DNA of 36,801 nt, taken from JBMYZL01 sp049610385 (GTDB taxonomy: Bacteria > Bacteroidota > Bacteroidia > Flavobacteriales_D > Sanyastnellaceae). The position numbers and the translations under genes were made by a program. The notes below the pieces were generated by a model. The model was not told the DNA's origin and did not search any database. It worked only from the letters and a program-made list of their open reading frames with translations. Shown here in pieces: positions 1-7,574 of the stretch. The stretch's first letter is position 1. Every line of letters starts with the position of its first letter. The stretch is from contig JBMYZL010000023.1 of assembly GCA_049610385.1 (NCBI GenBank), positions 1-36,801 on the forward strand, read 5' to 3'.

Positions 1-801
1 CACGGCGTTTTCATCGTAATTCTCTGCATCCGCGTAAGTGCAACCTGCTGCCCATGCACCCGGCCAAGCGCAAGCTTCCGGCGGGAACGTGCACGAACCG
101 TCTTCAAATGCAGCACCCGGGTCGTAATTGCAAGCTTGCGGGTACGTACAGCCCCCGTATTCCACCACTACGCACGGCCCTTCTTCCCATGATGTGACTC
201 CCCCAAGGTAGATGGCCTCACAATCGTTTGAATAGGTCACCCCGTCGCATCCGCAAACTGGCGCAAAAATCTCAGGGCAAAAAACCGTTGGGTCGATCTG
301 ATCTTCATCCACGCAGGACGCGGGTCCGGAAACATCCACTGCTGAACCGCCACCCAGTGTCCAAGAACCGTATTCCGTTCCGTTGGGGTAGGTATAGATT
401 TCCCAAGTAAGGTAATCTTCAACGAGACAAGCCCATGGGTATTCACTGCCGTTGTGAAAGACCGAGTCGTTGGTGTGGAGCACCGAAACGTGCAGGGTGT
501 CCGTCAGGGGCAGTTCGAAACCGAAGCTCACCGTGCTCGCATCGACCACCGTGGTCTCATACAGCACGTTGCCCTCGGAATCTGTGAACTCCCATTCCAG
601 CACATTCGTAGCGGGAGGCCAGGTCAAATAGGGTCCGGGATGGTAAATGCTGATCATATTCTCCTGTGAGCACACGTTGCACACGAGCCCCATGAGATCA
701 CAATCGACAGAGCTAGTGACCTCCTGTGAAGAAGCAGCGGTTTGGATGCAGCAAAAGGCCACCAGGGCCATGGAACGGAGTGCAGGGATTGGCTTTTTCA
801 T
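1..801 (-). CDS. Secreted protein with Kazal-type domain, 3' end cut by window edge
   Basis: Reading the minus strand from the ATG at 801 gives 267 codons with no stop down to base 1, so the gene continues outside the window. Residues 1-25 form a signal peptide with a hydrophobic core rich in Ala and Cys. Residues about 175-210 match a Kazal-type inhibitor fold: CPEIFAPVCGCDGVTYSNDC followed by a last Cys at 210. Two cysteine motifs of the GCTYPQACNYDPGA type follow at about 217-237 and 253-267, a repeat that is common in large secreted Bacteroidota proteins. Kazal domains usually bind serine proteases, so an inhibitor or adhesion role outside the cell is an inference. A C-terminal sorting domain would be expected beyond the edge but is not visible. 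The reading frame is certain; the function is tentative. Confidence 0.8.
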   Translation of the reverse strand, partial: MKKPIPALRSMALVAFCCIQTAASSQEVTSSVDCDLMGLVCNVCSQENMISIYHPGPYLTWPPATNVLEWEFTDSEGNVLYETTVVDASTVSFGFELPLTDTLHVSVLHTNDSVFHNGSEYPWACLVEDYLTWEIYTYPNGTEYGSWTLGGGSAVDVSGPASCVDEDQIDPTVFCPEIFAPVCGCDGVTYSNDCEAIYLGGVTSWEEGPCVVVEYGGCTYPQACNYDPGAAFEDGSCTFPPEACAWPGAWAAGCTYADAENYDENAV

Positions 802-816
802 GATTCGAAGGTGTAC

Positions 817-843
817 TAAATTTAAGATAATCGGTTCACGCAA
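817..843 (-). promoter_or_regulatory. Possible Bacteroidota-type promoter for the Kazal-domain gene
   Basis: On the minus strand a TTG (complement of 841-843) is followed after 16 bases by TAAATTTA (817-824), close to the TTG/TAnnTTTG pattern of Bacteroidota housekeeping promoters. The last base differs from consensus and the leader to the ATG at 801 would be very short, so this is a weak call. Confidence 0.25.
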
Positions 844-871
844 AGGGGTGAAAACGTCCCCCAATTAGCGT

Positions 872-2428
872 TTAGCGTTGAATCAGAACGCGTTGCCACC
901 CGCCTACGGGCTGTATCTTCAACAGATACAGCCCTGACTGGAGATGGGACACATCCAATTTGAGTGCGTCAAGCCCCGACAAGGAACGCTCCATCATCAA
1001 CTGCCCGCCAGCGCTGAACAGGGAAACTCCCGTAACGCCGACTGGAAGATTCAATGCATGCAGCTCATCTCGAGTCGGATTCGGAAATAGGGCTATGGGG
1101 TTTTGATCCGCCGGTCGTTCTATGGAATGAGTCGTTGGTCCTTTTATCCTCACCATCCACATGTCATATCCACCGCTGTTTGAAGGAACATCCACATCAT
1201 GGGAGGTGGAATAACCAGAAAAAACAAGGCTGCCGTCATTCAATACGTCCATGGAACTGATGCGATCATCCTCTGTGCCGCCGAAAGTCTCCGACCATAG
1301 AATCTCACCTGTAACTGAGAGCTTTCCGATCCAAACATCATGACCGCCCAAATTCTGTGGTACATCCCCATCATCCGATCTGGAATTTGCCGCAAACCAA
1401 AAACCTCCTTCGGGGTCATGAATCAGGGCCGTAACCCGATCCCAATCGCTTCCTCCCACCGAATTGGACCAGACCAGGTTCCCTGAATCATTCACTTGGA
1501 AAATCCAACCGTCGTTCGACCCATTGGCATCCTCAATGTCATAATCCGACGACGTTGTTCGGCCGCAAACCAAAAAGATTTCATCATCAATCTGAAGCAG
1601 ACTTTCGGCAGATTCCTCTCCCGTGCCTCCATAATTCTGCTCCCAGAGCAGCTCACCCGTCGGATCCAAACGCACCACCCAACAATCTTCTCCATCTTCA
1701 TCCTCGCTGTAATTTGTGGAAACGTCTCCATCGTTAGATTCCGTTCCGGTAAGCAACAAGAATCCGCCGTCAACGAGCTGAATGATGTCCGCGACGAACT
1801 CTTGTCCGCTGCCCCCATAATTCATGCCCCACATCCATTCGCCCGCTTCGTTCAATTTCACCACCCAGGCGTCGCTCTGCCCATGATGGACCGTAACATC
1901 ACCATCATTTGATTTGCAGTCTCCTGCAACGATGAATCCCCCGTCATCGGTGACATGAACCGTTCGGCCCAAATCATCGCTCGACCCTCCATACGTTTTG
2001 CTCCACTGAACGCTTCCGTCTGCAGCCAATTTTAGCACCCACAGGTCGAGTGCACCATTCGTGGACACGACATCGCCATCCAATGATGATGTTGACCCCA
2101 CAACAACGTAGCCCCCATCGGACGTTTCTTCGATGTCTTCAAAGCGATCCAGTCCCGATCCACCGTAGTGATACATCCATAGAACTGTCCCTGTTGCATC
2201 CAATTTGATTGCGATGCCATCCGAGTCCCCCAAGTTGGATTCAAAATCAAAATCCTCGGAAGACGTTTTCCCGACAATGACGATGTCTTCGTTTGAATCC
2301 ACAATGACATCCGTGGCGAAATCCGTATTGCTCCCACCGATGGACTGCGCCCATTCCAGGTTCATTTGTCCACTTGCTCCCATCGCCATGAGGCAGGTTA
2401 GCATTGAGAAGTAATGTTTCAAAATCAT
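872..2428 (-). CDS. Secreted seven-repeat β-propeller protein with T9SS sorting domain
   Basis: The 518-residue product starts with a signal peptide (residues 1-20, ending around ASGQ). It then carries seven consecutive repeats of about 58-60 residues. A typical repeat reads DGGYVVVGSTSS, then DGDV, then a D.WV.KL strand, and ends in a W...YGG turn. Seven such repeats fit a closed seven-bladed β-propeller. The last 75 or so residues (from PIALFPNPTRDEL to the end) are a type A T9SS C-terminal domain with the PNP and GLYLLKI motifs, so the protein should be exported through the outer membrane and attached to the surface or released. No catalytic residues are recognisable; a binding or adhesion role is inferred. 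The ATG is the natural start because it directly precedes the signal peptide. Confidence 0.85.
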   Translation of the reverse strand: MILKHYFSMLTCLMAMGASGQMNLEWAQSIGGSNTDFATDVIVDSNEDIVIVGKTSSEDFDFESNLGDSDGIAIKLDATGTVLWMYHYGGSGLDRFEDIEETSDGGYVVVGSTSSLDGDVVSTNGALDLWVLKLAADGSVQWSKTYGGSSDDLGRTVHVTDDGGFIVAGDCKSNDGDVTVHHGQSDAWVVKLNEAGEWMWGMNYGGSGQEFVADIIQLVDGGFLLLTGTESNDGDVSTNYSEDEDGEDCWVVRLDPTGELLWEQNYGGTGEESAESLLQIDDEIFLVCGRTTSSDYDIEDANGSNDGWIFQVNDSGNLVWSNSVGGSDWDRVTALIHDPEGGFWFAANSRSDDGDVPQNLGGHDVWIGKLSVTGEILWSETFGGTEDDRISSMDVLNDGSLVFSGYSTSHDVDVPSNSGGYDMWMVRIKGPTTHSIERPADQNPIALFPNPTRDELHALNLPVGVTGVSLFSAGGQLMMERSLSGLDALKLDVSHLQSGLYLLKIQPVGGWQRVLIQR

Positions 2429-2505
2429 GAAGTAAGGGGTTTCCTAGCCAAAACCAACATTTTCAGCTTACAGTTGCTTACCACAGAAGTGACTACGGCA
2501 TCCTA

Positions 2506-3879
2506 CTAAAACGCACGTGAGATGCCCACGTGCAAATTCCCAGTCACCATCCGGCCTTTGAAGGAGACCGCTTCCGTTTCAGGCTGCAACGAGGGACGAG
2601 CGCCATGCCGAAGCATCGACATCCTCCACGAAATTCCCGCACTCCACTCCTCCTTAAATCGCCATGCCATGTATCCGCGAAGAAGGGGGGCAATAACGAG
2701 CCGACCCGGGAGGAAGTTGGCCTGATCGTATGCGGCAACGACATCTTCCCCTCCCGTGAAGGTTAGACCGCTCATCCCTTTTTGCCAGTGCACCAACACA
2801 CCTACCGCCGCGCCAATGCTGAGCTTGGGTCCGCCGAGCCCTGCCGATTTCCGCCATTCCAACGGCACTGCGATGGTTCGCAATCGGTTGTGATGCACAA
2901 TCCGCCGATGCACTGTGGAAGAAAGCGTGACATCGCCGAGCATCGTTTCGAGGGTGTCACCATTGAGAGGATCCAGCACAACCTGCAACACGGCATCTTC
3001 CGAGGTCGTCTCAACCGTTGAAAGCCCACTGTAATTCAACTGTTGGATGAACTCATTCCATTCCACACCGACGCCCCATGTTTGATGCCACCTGTTGAAT
3101 TCAATCGAACCGCCAGCGCTCCAAGAGGTACTCATTCTTGAGTTTTGGTTGTGCTGCTGCTCTGTACCCGCACCGCTCTCGGTCAAGGTGAACGTGCTCC
3201 ACGTAGGCCCTTGATACATTTGAATAGAAAACCTGGGCATGGCCGTGCTTTGATTTTCAGCGGCTTCGTTCATTGGAGCCGAAGGATCCACCGACGCGAA
3301 TCCATCGACGTCAATTGCAACAGGGGGTCGAAAACGCAGGGGATTTACGTCGAGCCTTGAGCTCGTTTGTGTCGACTCGGCGCTTCCGGTTTCCACCGCT
3401 CCTCCAGCAGCTGCAGAGAATTTCGTTACAGATGAAGCGGGGCGGCCTCGATTTACCGCGGATTCAATTGCTGAGGCGATTGTTTTGGACACCACCTCAC
3501 TTGCAGCTGGAACAGCTGAAGCCCCTGTCGTCGTTTCAACCCTAACCCCCTCCGAAATCGACTGCATTTCAGCCTTCCCTCCCTCCGATACATTCGAAGC
3601 AGGAGACGGAACGGGAGATGAAATTTCCCTTGAATTGCCAACGGTTAAATCTCTGGATGATGGCGCTTCTCCTGATGCATTCCACCAGCCCCAACCCCCG
3701 ATGAGTAAAAGGATCGAAAGGGGGGCGATGAGGCGCATTCGGCGGCGGCGAGCCGCTCGCGCTCGATCAACATCCAGCGCATTCGAAATGGAACCCCATA
3801 ACGACTGCACCTCTTGCCGGGTCAGTAGATTGGCATCCGAGCCCAACTTGCCTTTTATGTGGTCTTTGAGGTCTTTCAT
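2506..3879 (-). CDS. Inner-membrane helix fused to predicted outer-membrane β-barrel (putative anti-sigma partner)
   Basis: The 457-residue protein has a short charged N-terminal segment (1-48, with an RAARRRRMRL stretch) and one transmembrane helix at about 49-67. A low-complexity Ser/Ala/Pro/Glu-rich linker runs to about 215. The last 225 or so residues have alternating amphipathic strands and end in Phe (GISRAF), as outer-membrane β-barrels do. The start codon overlaps the stop of the ECF sigma gene by four bases, the usual coupling of a sigma factor with its membrane regulator. The inferred topology is cytoplasmic sigma-binding tail, periplasm-spanning linker and barrel, so a state of the outer membrane could be passed directly to the sigma factor. 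No classical zinc anti-sigma domain is visible, so the anti-sigma role rests on context. A weak hairpin (2513-2533) lies at the stop codon. Confidence 0.75.
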   Translation of the reverse strand: MKDLKDHIKGKLGSDANLLTRQEVQSLWGSISNALDVDRARAARRRRMRLIAPLSILLLIGGWGWWNASGEAPSSRDLTVGNSREISSPVPSPASNVSEGGKAEMQSISEGVRVETTTGASAVPAASEVVSKTIASAIESAVNRGRPASSVTKFSAAAGGAVETGSAESTQTSSRLDVNPLRFRPPVAIDVDGFASVDPSAPMNEAAENQSTAMPRFSIQMYQGPTWSTFTLTESGAGTEQQHNQNSRMSTSWSAGGSIEFNRWHQTWGVGVEWNEFIQQLNYSGLSTVETTSEDAVLQVVLDPLNGDTLETMLGDVTLSSTVHRRIVHHNRLRTIAVPLEWRKSAGLGGPKLSIGAAVGVLVHWQKGMSGLTFTGGEDVVAAYDQANFLPGRLVIAPLLRGYMAWRFKEEWSAGISWRMSMLRHGARPSLQPETEAVSFKGRMVTGNLHVGISRAF

Positions 3880-4445
3880 CCGCGTAATTTTATTCTGATG
3901 TTATGTTCCGCCTCCTCAATGGCGTCGAGGTGCGTTCTTAACCAAATCTTGGATCGCTTCAACCGTTGTCGCGACAGCTCTATGGAAATACCGCTAACTT
4001 CAGCACATTCAGCATGCGTAAAGCCTTCAATTTCAATGAGCATGAAAGCCCGATAGAATTCCAAAGGCATCTTCCGTATTTCGCTCAACAATTCCTCTAC
4101 GGACAACGAATCAATGACAATCGGTTTGTGGCTCAATTCGACGGTGGTGTCTTCCAATGCAACGGTGGGATTGGGCGAGTTCCGCGTGCCGTGGTTGATG
4201 GCTGTATTCACTGCAATGCGTGATGCCCATGGCAAGAAGCCCCCTTTGCTCGAATCAAAATTCGACAAGCCGCGAAAGATCTTCAAGTAGACTTCTTGCA
4301 ACACGTCCTTCCAACTTTCAGGGTCAAAGAGTTGGCGACGGACGACACCATAGAGGTAAGGAACCGTTAACTCGTAAAGCTCCTTTTGCGCCCTGCGGTC
4401 ATCCTTTAAACACCGCTTGATTAGCTCTTCTGGAACGGAAATCAT
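3876..4445 (-). CDS. ECF-type RNA polymerase sigma factor
   Basis: The product (189 residues from this ATG) has sigma region 2 (PESWKDVLQEVYLKIFRGL followed by FLPWASRIAVNTAINH) and region 4 (MPLEFYRAFMLIEIEGFTHA, then EVSGISIELSRQRLKRSK, a helix-turn-helix that reads the -35 element). It lacks regions 1 and 3, which defines the ECF group. An in-frame ATG at 4499 exists, but it would overlap the upstream lipoprotein gene by 44 bases. The ATG at 4445 lies 10 bases after that gene's stop and gives a standard-length ECF factor. The gene sits between the lipoprotein gene and the membrane/β-barrel gene, with which it overlaps by four bases, so the three genes probably form one operon. It is probably regulated by that downstream protein, and target promoters are unknown. 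Confidence 0.9.
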   Translation of the reverse strand: MISVPEELIKRCLKDDRRAQKELYELTVPYLYGVVRRQLFDPESWKDVLQEVYLKIFRGLSNFDSSKGGFLPWASRIAVNTAINHGTRNSPNPTVALEDTTVELSHKPIVIDSLSVEELLSEIRKMPLEFYRAFMLIEIEGFTHAECAEVSGISIELSRQRLKRSKIWLRTHLDAIEEAEHNIRIKLRG

Positions 4446-4455
4446 GCCAAGCCGT

Positions 4456-5337
4456 TCAGGGAATGCTGACGATGATTTGACCGACACACCCCGCTGCATC
4501 GGAAAACTCTATCGCATAGAATCCACTGCTCAACCCTTCCATTGAAAAGAGAGCAGATGAATCTGCGATGCTGCCCGAACCAACCGTTTCCCATTCCGAT
4601 GTAAAGGCCGTCCATGCATAAGGCCCTGCCCCCCCTGAAATGTAGATGGTGGCGGATCCCGATGAGGTGCCGTCATCTGCGGTGGCTTCCATGAAGGTCA
4701 AGGAGATTGAACACCCCTGAACCGGGATGCAGGAACAAGCCGATGAGATTACCCCTGCTTCACCTTCGTTTGTGATGCACTCGTCTCCAACGTCCCCAAT
4801 CCACTCTGGACAATCCCAACCGCTCAAGTCAAGTTCCACCGTAGCCACTGCAGCCATGGAACATTGCGCTTGATCGTGGACAACAAGCTGATACAATCCA
4901 GCAGGAAGTCCATCGATGATGGCTTCGCTTCCGATGAACTGCCCCGCCTGGAACCAGGCATAGGTATACGGGGGGCTTCCACCTGCGGCAGCACCGACAA
5001 CAGCTCCCGAAGCAGTTCCGTTGTCAGCGGAGGTCGTTACCTCAAGGTGCAGTCCACACGACTCGGGCGAAGTGATGCATTCGCAGGCCCCGGACACCAC
5101 ACCTTCAATCACATCATTTTGAACCTCAATGGCACACGTATCCCCTACGTATAGCATCAAATCCTCGCAGAAATCCGGAGGAAATACCGTTTCCGTGGTA
5201 TGAATGTCTGGGTTGACGATGGTTAACTCATCAATGTCCTCTTTTTGACATGATGTCCAGCCAAAGATGACGACGAAAAGCACTCCATGGATGCGAATAA
5301 GGCCCTTTGAAGACCCGATGAACTTTTGAATACGCAT
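4456..5337 (-). CDS. Lipoprotein with cysteine modules and SprB-like repeats
   Basis: The 293-residue protein has a signal sequence ending in a lipobox-like WTSC at about residues 28-31, so it is probably an outer-membrane lipoprotein. Two copies of a composite unit follow. Each has a cysteine module (C..L/W...GD.C ... GVVSGACEC) and then a stretch of about 80 residues like the SprB repeats of gliding adhesins, with motifs such as GGSPPYTYAW and GLPAGLYQLVVHD. The same composite unit occurs in the 673-residue protein encoded just upstream (5427-7448). The gene lies 10 bases before the ECF sigma factor gene and appears to be the first gene of that operon. A role as surface sensor or substrate of the envelope signalling unit is inferred only from position. 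Confidence 0.75.
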   Translation of the reverse strand: MRIQKFIGSSKGLIRIHGVLFVVIFGWTSCQKEDIDELTIVNPDIHTTETVFPPDFCEDLMLYVGDTCAIEVQNDVIEGVVSGACECITSPESCGLHLEVTTSADNGTASGAVVGAAAGGSPPYTYAWFQAGQFIGSEAIIDGLPAGLYQLVVHDQAQCSMAAVATVELDLSGWDCPEWIGDVGDECITNEGEAGVISSACSCIPVQGCSISLTFMEATADDGTSSGSATIYISGGAGPYAWTAFTSEWETVGSGSIADSSALFSMEGLSSGFYAIEFSDAAGCVGQIIVSIP

Positions 5338-5353
5338 GGTGCTTGAATGAATA

Positions 5354-5389
5354 AGGCATCCCGCAAAATCTTGTGCTTGCGGGATGCCT
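5354..5389 (-). terminator. Strong stem-loop terminator after the 5427-7448 gene
   Basis: A perfect 13-bp inverted repeat (AGGCATCCCGCAA at 5354-5366 and its complement at 5377-5389) encloses a 10-base loop. On the minus strand it is followed by TTATTCATTC. It lies between the stop of the cysteine-module gene and the start of the lipoprotein gene, so it probably separates that gene from the sigma factor operon. Confidence 0.75.
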
Positions 5390-5426
5390 GGTGTTGAATC
5401 ACTCAGAAATGAGCGCTAACCAATTG

Positions 5427-7448
5427 TTACTTGATGATGATTTTCTCCGTTCGCAATGCGAAGCCGTTGCGGATATGGCAGAGGTACAATCCCGGAGCAA
5501 GCCCCGACACATCGATGGCTTGCATGCGCCCCGTCTGTTCACCCTGCCGTATCGAGAGGACTTCCTTGCCATCCATTGCATAAAGGATGTAGTCGACCGG
5601 ACGAGCGATGGCTTCACTCCATTGTACCGAGAAGGAACCGGCCAATACAGGATTGGGTGAAATCCTATACTCCGGAAGTTCGAACCCGTCGTAAAAACCA
5701 TTGACCACCCCTTCTTCACCGTTGAGGATTGTAATGCTGAATCCGTTCATGAAACCATTGATCCAGCCCAGGGAGTCAACTTCAATCCACTGGCAAGAGG
5801 TCGACGTGCACCCCAATTCTTCGTTGGAAACCGTCAGGCACAAATTGTAGGGTCCATCGGTTCCGTATGTCCAAGTCGTAAAGGGTTCATCACTGGTTCC
5901 TTCGTCTCCAAAGTCCCAACTGTATGTGTTGTTTTCATCGTATCCCCAGATGAACACGAACAGTTCGTAAGGGATGAGCTCGTTGCCCGAATACGCCTGG
6001 GCGACTGTAAACTCAGCTGCGCATTCGCCAGGATCTTGAATGCAATCGCAGTCTTCGTCAACGATTCCCCATCCGCCTTGGCAGGGATCTCCGAAGTTGG
6101 CCATCATATTAGGACAATCCCACGCCATCGGAACATCTTCCCAGCCAAAGGCGGGACAACCGTTCGCGTCCATGACTTGCAGGAAATAGGTGCCCGCCGA
6201 CACCCCTTCCAACACCGCTTCTGTCCCATAGACAACATCAAAGAAGTCAGTCCATTCGTAGGTGTACGGAGGGGTGCCCCCAGTTACGATGGCCTCAACA
6301 ATACCAGAGCCCGTTCCATCGTCAATTGCAACTAAGTTGGTTTCAACCTCAAGGTCACAGCCACTCACTTCAACGCATTCACATTCCCCGAATATGATGC
6401 CGAAGTTCCCATCGGCCGTCGTGCACGGATCTCCAATGTTTCCGCCCAATTCAGGACAATCAAAATCATTGTTTCCTCCATTGTCGCAATTTCCGTCCCA
6501 GTCATTTGCTTCCATCCAGTTGATCACCTCAGCGCATGCCTCCGCGTCGTTGGAGTTGTAAGCGAGATCCAACGTCTCGATGAGATCGCACCACATACCT
6601 TGTTCTGGATTGTCAGGGTCACCGCACTGGGAAATTGCGCAGATGAGCAGCATCGCAGCATCGTTGTTCCCCGTCAGGCAATTTGGGATTTCGTAACACT
6701 CCATTAGAACTCCATTGCATCCTTCGAAGAACACGACTTCCGCGCAAACAGAAGTGTATGGTTCGGTAACGAGCAGCCCACCGTCGGCAGTGTTAGGTCC
6801 TGTAAGCAACCCATCAATATACCATTCCCAAATGGCTGGATTAGACTCGTCCACCCCATCTCCAAACACAACGGTAAACAACTCTCCCTCATCCGTCTGT
6901 TCGACATTGATCTCAAAGGCGCAAGGATCTTGATACTCCACGCAATCGCAATTCTCATCGACGATTCCCCAGCCCCCTTGGCATGCATCTCCGTAGTTGG
7001 CCATCAAATCTGGACAATCAAAATCTGCGGGTGTTCCGCAAGCAACGACAATGACCTCCTCCATATACATATTGCCTTCATCATCAAGCTCTCCTTCCAA
7101 AATCACAGGGGCCAGGATCACCGTATCGGCTCCACAAATGATAGAAGCGTTCATCACAATGGGCACATTCAACAGCTCGTCCCACAAGTAGTTGGTGGTC
7201 ATAACGCCCAGTGGGATTACGTCGAAGCTAAAAGTAGGTGGGAAATAATCCCCCTGTTCATCGCCATCCAAACCCATCGAGAATTGGAAGTCCGGCACAG
7301 GTGAAAAAGCCAACTCTATTTGTTGGATGGAAAATCCATCGGAAGGGTCATATGCCGTGAGTCCATCAATGGTCAAATACAGCGTCGTTGTTTGGGCGAA
7401 GGCCGCAAATGCAACAAGCATCATCAGGCTGGTGAGAACATGTTTCAT
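5427..7448 (-). CDS. Large secreted cysteine-module/PKD surface protein with T9SS sorting domain
   Basis: The 673-residue product begins with a signal peptide (about 1-18, ending FAQ). An N-terminal β-rich domain is followed by three cysteine modules of the DCP...MANYGDACQGGWG...ENCDC type. The first and third are nearly alike. After the second comes a SprB-like repeat (TGGTPPYTYEW ... GVSAGTYFLQVMD), and after the third a PKD-like domain (YSWDFGDEGTSDEPFTTWTY). The tail (ISPNPVLAGSFSVQW ... GLAPGLYLCHIRNG) is a type A T9SS C-terminal domain. The protein is therefore expected on the cell surface, where PKD and SprB-like modules usually act in adhesion or glycan contact. It shares its modules with the lipoprotein encoded downstream, suggesting a common origin by module shuffling. 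No enzyme domain is visible. Confidence 0.8.
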   Translation of the reverse strand: MKHVLTSLMMLVAFAAFAQTTTLYLTIDGLTAYDPSDGFSIQQIELAFSPVPDFQFSMGLDGDEQGDYFPPTFSFDVIPLGVMTTNYLWDELLNVPIVMNASIICGADTVILAPVILEGELDDEGNMYMEEVIVVACGTPADFDCPDLMANYGDACQGGWGIVDENCDCVEYQDPCAFEINVEQTDEGELFTVVFGDGVDESNPAIWEWYIDGLLTGPNTADGGLLVTEPYTSVCAEVVFFEGCNGVLMECYEIPNCLTGNNDAAMLLICAISQCGDPDNPEQGMWCDLIETLDLAYNSNDAEACAEVINWMEANDWDGNCDNGGNNDFDCPELGGNIGDPCTTADGNFGIIFGECECVEVSGCDLEVETNLVAIDDGTGSGIVEAIVTGGTPPYTYEWTDFFDVVYGTEAVLEGVSAGTYFLQVMDANGCPAFGWEDVPMAWDCPNMMANFGDPCQGGWGIVDEDCDCIQDPGECAAEFTVAQAYSGNELIPYELFVFIWGYDENNTYSWDFGDEGTSDEPFTTWTYGTDGPYNLCLTVSNEELGCTSTSCQWIEVDSLGWINGFMNGFSITILNGEEGVVNGFYDGFELPEYRISPNPVLAGSFSVQWSEAIARPVDYILYAMDGKEVLSIRQGEQTGRMQAIDVSGLAPGLYLCHIRNGFALRTEKIIIK

Positions 7449-7574
7449 GTGTTGAATTTAATTGCTTGGTTTGATAGGTACTACCCCGGAATTTTCTTTT
7501 CGTGACGGTACAGGCCCCATTTCTTGCAACTGACAACCATCCTCACACACAGGGGCGAAACGCCTGGATAACCG

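Noticed and set aside
1496..1912. Plus-strand open frame of 138 codons
   Set aside because: It lies opposite the β-propeller gene, has no domain and is a shadow of the repetitive minus-strand coding sequence.
2513..2533. Hairpin GCACGTG/CACGTGC at the end of the membrane/β-barrel gene as a terminator
   Set aside because: The stem is only 7 bp, overlaps the coding end, and is followed by just four T residues.
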